A stretch of 6,227 nucleotides of DNA, taken from an uncultured Flavobacteriaceae bacterium (GTDB lineage Bacteria; Bacteroidota; Bacteroidia; Flavobacteriales; Flavobacteriaceae). Location: assembly GCA_945788155.1 (NCBI GenBank), contig CALZKX010000245.1:1-6227 (forward strand), in the 5' to 3' direction. The notes beneath the pieces are model-generated. The model did not search any database and was not told the origin of the DNA. It saw only the letters and a program-made list of their open reading frames with translations. The position numbers and the translations under genes were made by a program. The number at the start of each line of letters is the position of its first letter. Positions within the stretch are counted from its first letter, which is position 1. Positions 6,209 through 6,227 of the stretch are shown here, piece after piece.

Positions 6209-6227
6209 TGTTACAAAAACCCATCTA
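6209..6227 (+). terminator. Possible left arm of a terminator, cut by the window edge
   Basis: Downstream of the cold-shock stop codon the sequence ends in CAAAAACCCATCTA, the only C-rich word in this A/T-rich tail. An A-run followed by CCCATC is how the left arm of a bidirectional intrinsic terminator would look, with GATGGGTTTTT as the matching right arm beyond the edge. The right arm is not visible, so this is inference only. Confidence 0.3.

Noticed and set aside
5973..6224. Minus-strand open frame of 83 codons covering the cold-shock gene
   Set aside because: It mirrors the conserved cold-shock coding sequence on the opposite strand and resembles no known protein.

Overview
This window reads as an ordinary stretch of chromosome from a marine- or soil-type member of the Bacteroidota, most likely Flavobacteriaceae. 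The DNA is clearly AT-rich. Start codons follow A/T-rich leaders without Shine-Dalgarno sequences. Promoter-like motifs fit the Bacteroidota -7 consensus TAnnTTTG. The proteins are typical of flavobacteria: a BNR/VPS10-type propeller protein, a lipoprotein with a K-E-E motif after the lipobox cysteine, and a cold-shock protein beginning MSKGTVKFFN. The organism is inferred from these traits and not from a database search.

Layout: Positions 1-1502 (+) hold the 3' part of a large secreted beta-propeller protein (BNR/Asp-box repeats, an Ig-like C-terminal strand domain, then a lysine-rich helical tail). Its N-terminus lies outside the window. It is followed with zero spacing by a YedA-like EamA/DMT-family membrane transporter (1503-2420, +), so the two are probably one transcript. 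Facing them, 42 bp away, is a secreted M23 peptidoglycan endopeptidase with a C-terminal LysM domain (2463-3365, -). A 263-bp divergent intergenic region (3366-3628) separates this gene from a PA-domain M28 metallopeptidase lipoprotein (3629-5278, +). Next come a CIA30-family protein (5369-5911, +) and a small cold-shock protein (6001-6192, +), each with its own good -7-like promoter motif. The last 35 bases may contain the left arm of a terminator cut off by the window edge.

How the genes relate: four of the six products are secreted, envelope-bound or membrane-embedded (propeller protein, transporter, cell-wall hydrolase, lipoprotein peptidase), and a fifth (the CIA30 protein) may be. The theme is envelope maintenance and extracellular protein or peptide handling, but nothing in the sequence ties them into one pathway. 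I saw no mobile element, CRISPR array, tRNA or rRNA, and no evidence of a novel multi-gene system. The most interesting regulatory signal is upstream of the cold-shock gene, where a perfect TAnnTTTG -7 motif overlaps a near-consensus sigma-54 -24/-12 element.
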